From contig SXOO01000017.1 of assembly GCA_005776725.1 (NCBI GenBank), positions 1 to 38,810 on the forward strand: DNA of 38,810 nucleotides, written 5' to 3'. A program made the translations under genes and the position numbers. Below the pieces are notes generated by a model. That model did not search any database, was not told the origin of the DNA, and saw nothing but the letters and a program-made list of their open reading frames with translations. Shown piece after piece: positions 38,231 to 38,810 of this stretch (position 1 is its first letter; each line of letters begins with the position of its first letter). This DNA comes from Pseudomonadota bacterium. Lineage in GTDB: Bacteria; Myxococcota_A; UBA9042; GCA-2863065.

Positions 38231-38659
38231 ATGTGTTCACGACGGGTCGAAGGGTACGAAGAGCTGGTGGGCATCCAGAACGGGATGCAGGGTGTCATTC
38301 GGGAGATTGACGCGGAGATCGCGCGCCAGTCGCAGGGAGGCGGCGAGGCGGCTCAGCGCAATATCCGCCAGCTGCAGCGGGTTCGAGCCGAGCTCCAGCA
38401 GGCGCTGGAGGAGGGCCGGAGCTGGGACACGCTGTCTGACGATGCCCGGGGGCGTCTCGGCGAACGCATGATCCAGAACCTGACGTACCTCCCGGGCATC
38501 AACCGAACGATCTTCGGGCCACTCACGAAGCCGCTCATCAACAACATCTCCCGAGTGGCGCGAGTCGTGTCCAAGGGACAGATCGGTAACCAGCTGGAGC
38601 GCATGTGCGGCAACCCCGAGACGCGCGTCGAAGAAGTGTGCCAGGACTACCCGCAGTAA
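38231..38659 (+). CDS. Small helical protein downstream of the tandem AAA+ ATPase
   Basis: A 142-residue protein with a strong AAGGAG ribosome-binding site (38219-38224). Residues 15-65 are predicted helical with heptad-like spacing (coiled coil: VIREIDAEIARQ, RNIRQLQRVRAELQQALEEG). The C-terminal half (YLPGINRTIFGPLTKPLINN) is hydrophobic and may be membrane-associated or buried. It ends with a pair of cysteines (RMCGNPETRVEEVC). No family is recognised. The tight spacing after the AAA+ gene suggests a partner or substrate adaptor of that machine, but this is inference. Confidence 0.75.
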   Translation: MCSRRVEGYEELVGIQNGMQGVIREIDAEIARQSQGGGEAAQRNIRQLQRVRAELQQALEEGRSWDTLSDDARGRLGERMIQNLTYLPGINRTIFGPLTKPLINNISRVARVVSKGQIGNQLERMCGNPETRVEEVCQDYPQ

Positions 38660-38810
38660 TCCTGGCGCTCGCCGTCGTCGGGTGCGCCCGACCGGACGCC
38701 GGCGCCGGCGCCGGTGCGGACTCGGGCGTGCGCGCTGCCGCGCTGGCCGCCGATGTCCGAGCGCGGCTGGATGCCCAGACGGCGCACTACCCGCGCCCGC
38801 CGCTGCGCGG
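38638..38810 (+). CDS. Lipoprotein, N-terminal part only (3' end outside window)
   Basis: From a GTG at 38638, overlapping the last 22 bases of the previous gene, a frame runs to the right edge. It encodes a short signal (MPGLPAVILALAVVGC, lipobox VVGC) and then an Ala/Gly/Asp linker (DAGAGAGADSG) and a helical start (ALAADVRARLDAQ). The GCCGGC-type repeat at 38698-38715 encodes the Gly-Ala run. The start codon is uncertain, since the ribosome-binding site is weak. It would put a lipoprotein in the same operon as the AAA+ ATPase. Confidence 0.5.
   Translation, partial: MPGLPAVILALAVVGCARPDAGAGAGADSGVRAAALAADVRARLDAQTAHYPRPPLR

Noticed and set aside
38698..38716. GCCGGC-type short tandem repeat
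   Set aside because: It simply encodes an Ala-Gly linker after a lipobox; too short to call a functional repeat.

Overview
The window is a GC-rich (roughly 70%), densely packed bacterial chromosome segment. It most likely comes from a myxobacterium or a relative (Myxococcota, or a neighbouring former-deltaproteobacterial lineage). The evidence is an abundance of secreted lipoproteins with Asp/Pro/Ala-rich linkers after the lipobox, a MopE-like metal-binding motif with Myxococcus-type Cys-rich repeats, a eukaryote-like Ser/Thr kinase fused to PEGA-like and ATPase modules, and secreted proteases of families C25, C2 (calpain) and M74. I saw no rRNA, no convincing tRNA, no CRISPR array, no insertion sequence and no phage structural gene. 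Taxonomy is inference from gene content only.

Layout. Positions 1-3588 (minus): two surface lipoproteins and an M74 murein endopeptidase carrying a helical HEAT-like C-terminal half. Positions 3991-9773 (plus): recQ helicase, gpmI phosphoglycerate mutase and a CocE/NonD hydrolase in a tight or overlapping run, then a periplasmic FKBP prolyl isomerase. Positions 9821-14621 (minus): an Old Yellow Enzyme oxidoreductase with a leader that can form two mutually exclusive hairpins, then a translationally coupled pair made of a lipoprotein zinc-peptidase and a C25 (gingipain-type) peptidase. Positions 14769-21972 (plus): a DUF1361 membrane protein, a two-cNMP-domain patatin phospholipase (NTE type), a large Ser/Thr kinase with an apparently inactivated ATPase module, and a soluble histidine kinase whose start overlaps the kinase stop.

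Positions 22040-25763 (plus): lipoprotein, second M74 endopeptidase, a cysteine-free thioredoxin-like candidate and another large lipoprotein. Positions 25833-27053 (minus): a calpain-family protease with a complete Cys-His-Asn triad. Positions 27355-32115 (plus): a small lipoprotein, a Tat-like secreted protein, a DUF2293 protein and a lipoprotein with four PKD-like repeats. Positions 32292-34823 (minus): a CehA/McbA-type PHP metallohydrolase lipoprotein.

The right end (34.9-38.8 kb, plus) looks different in kind: a truncated phytanoyl-CoA dioxygenase relic, a HemK2/PrmC-like methyltransferase whose open frame runs 340 bp out of phase into the next gene, a tandem AAA+ ATPase resembling those of contractile injection systems, a small helical protein and the start of a lipoprotein. 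This last group may be the left edge of a larger operon beyond the window.

Functional themes are envelope remodelling (two M74 enzymes, C25, calpain and zinc peptidase, PPIase), signalling (cNMP-patatin, Ser/Thr kinase plus histidine kinase) and a possible AAA+-driven machine at the right edge. All functions are inferred by reading motifs; no database search was possible.
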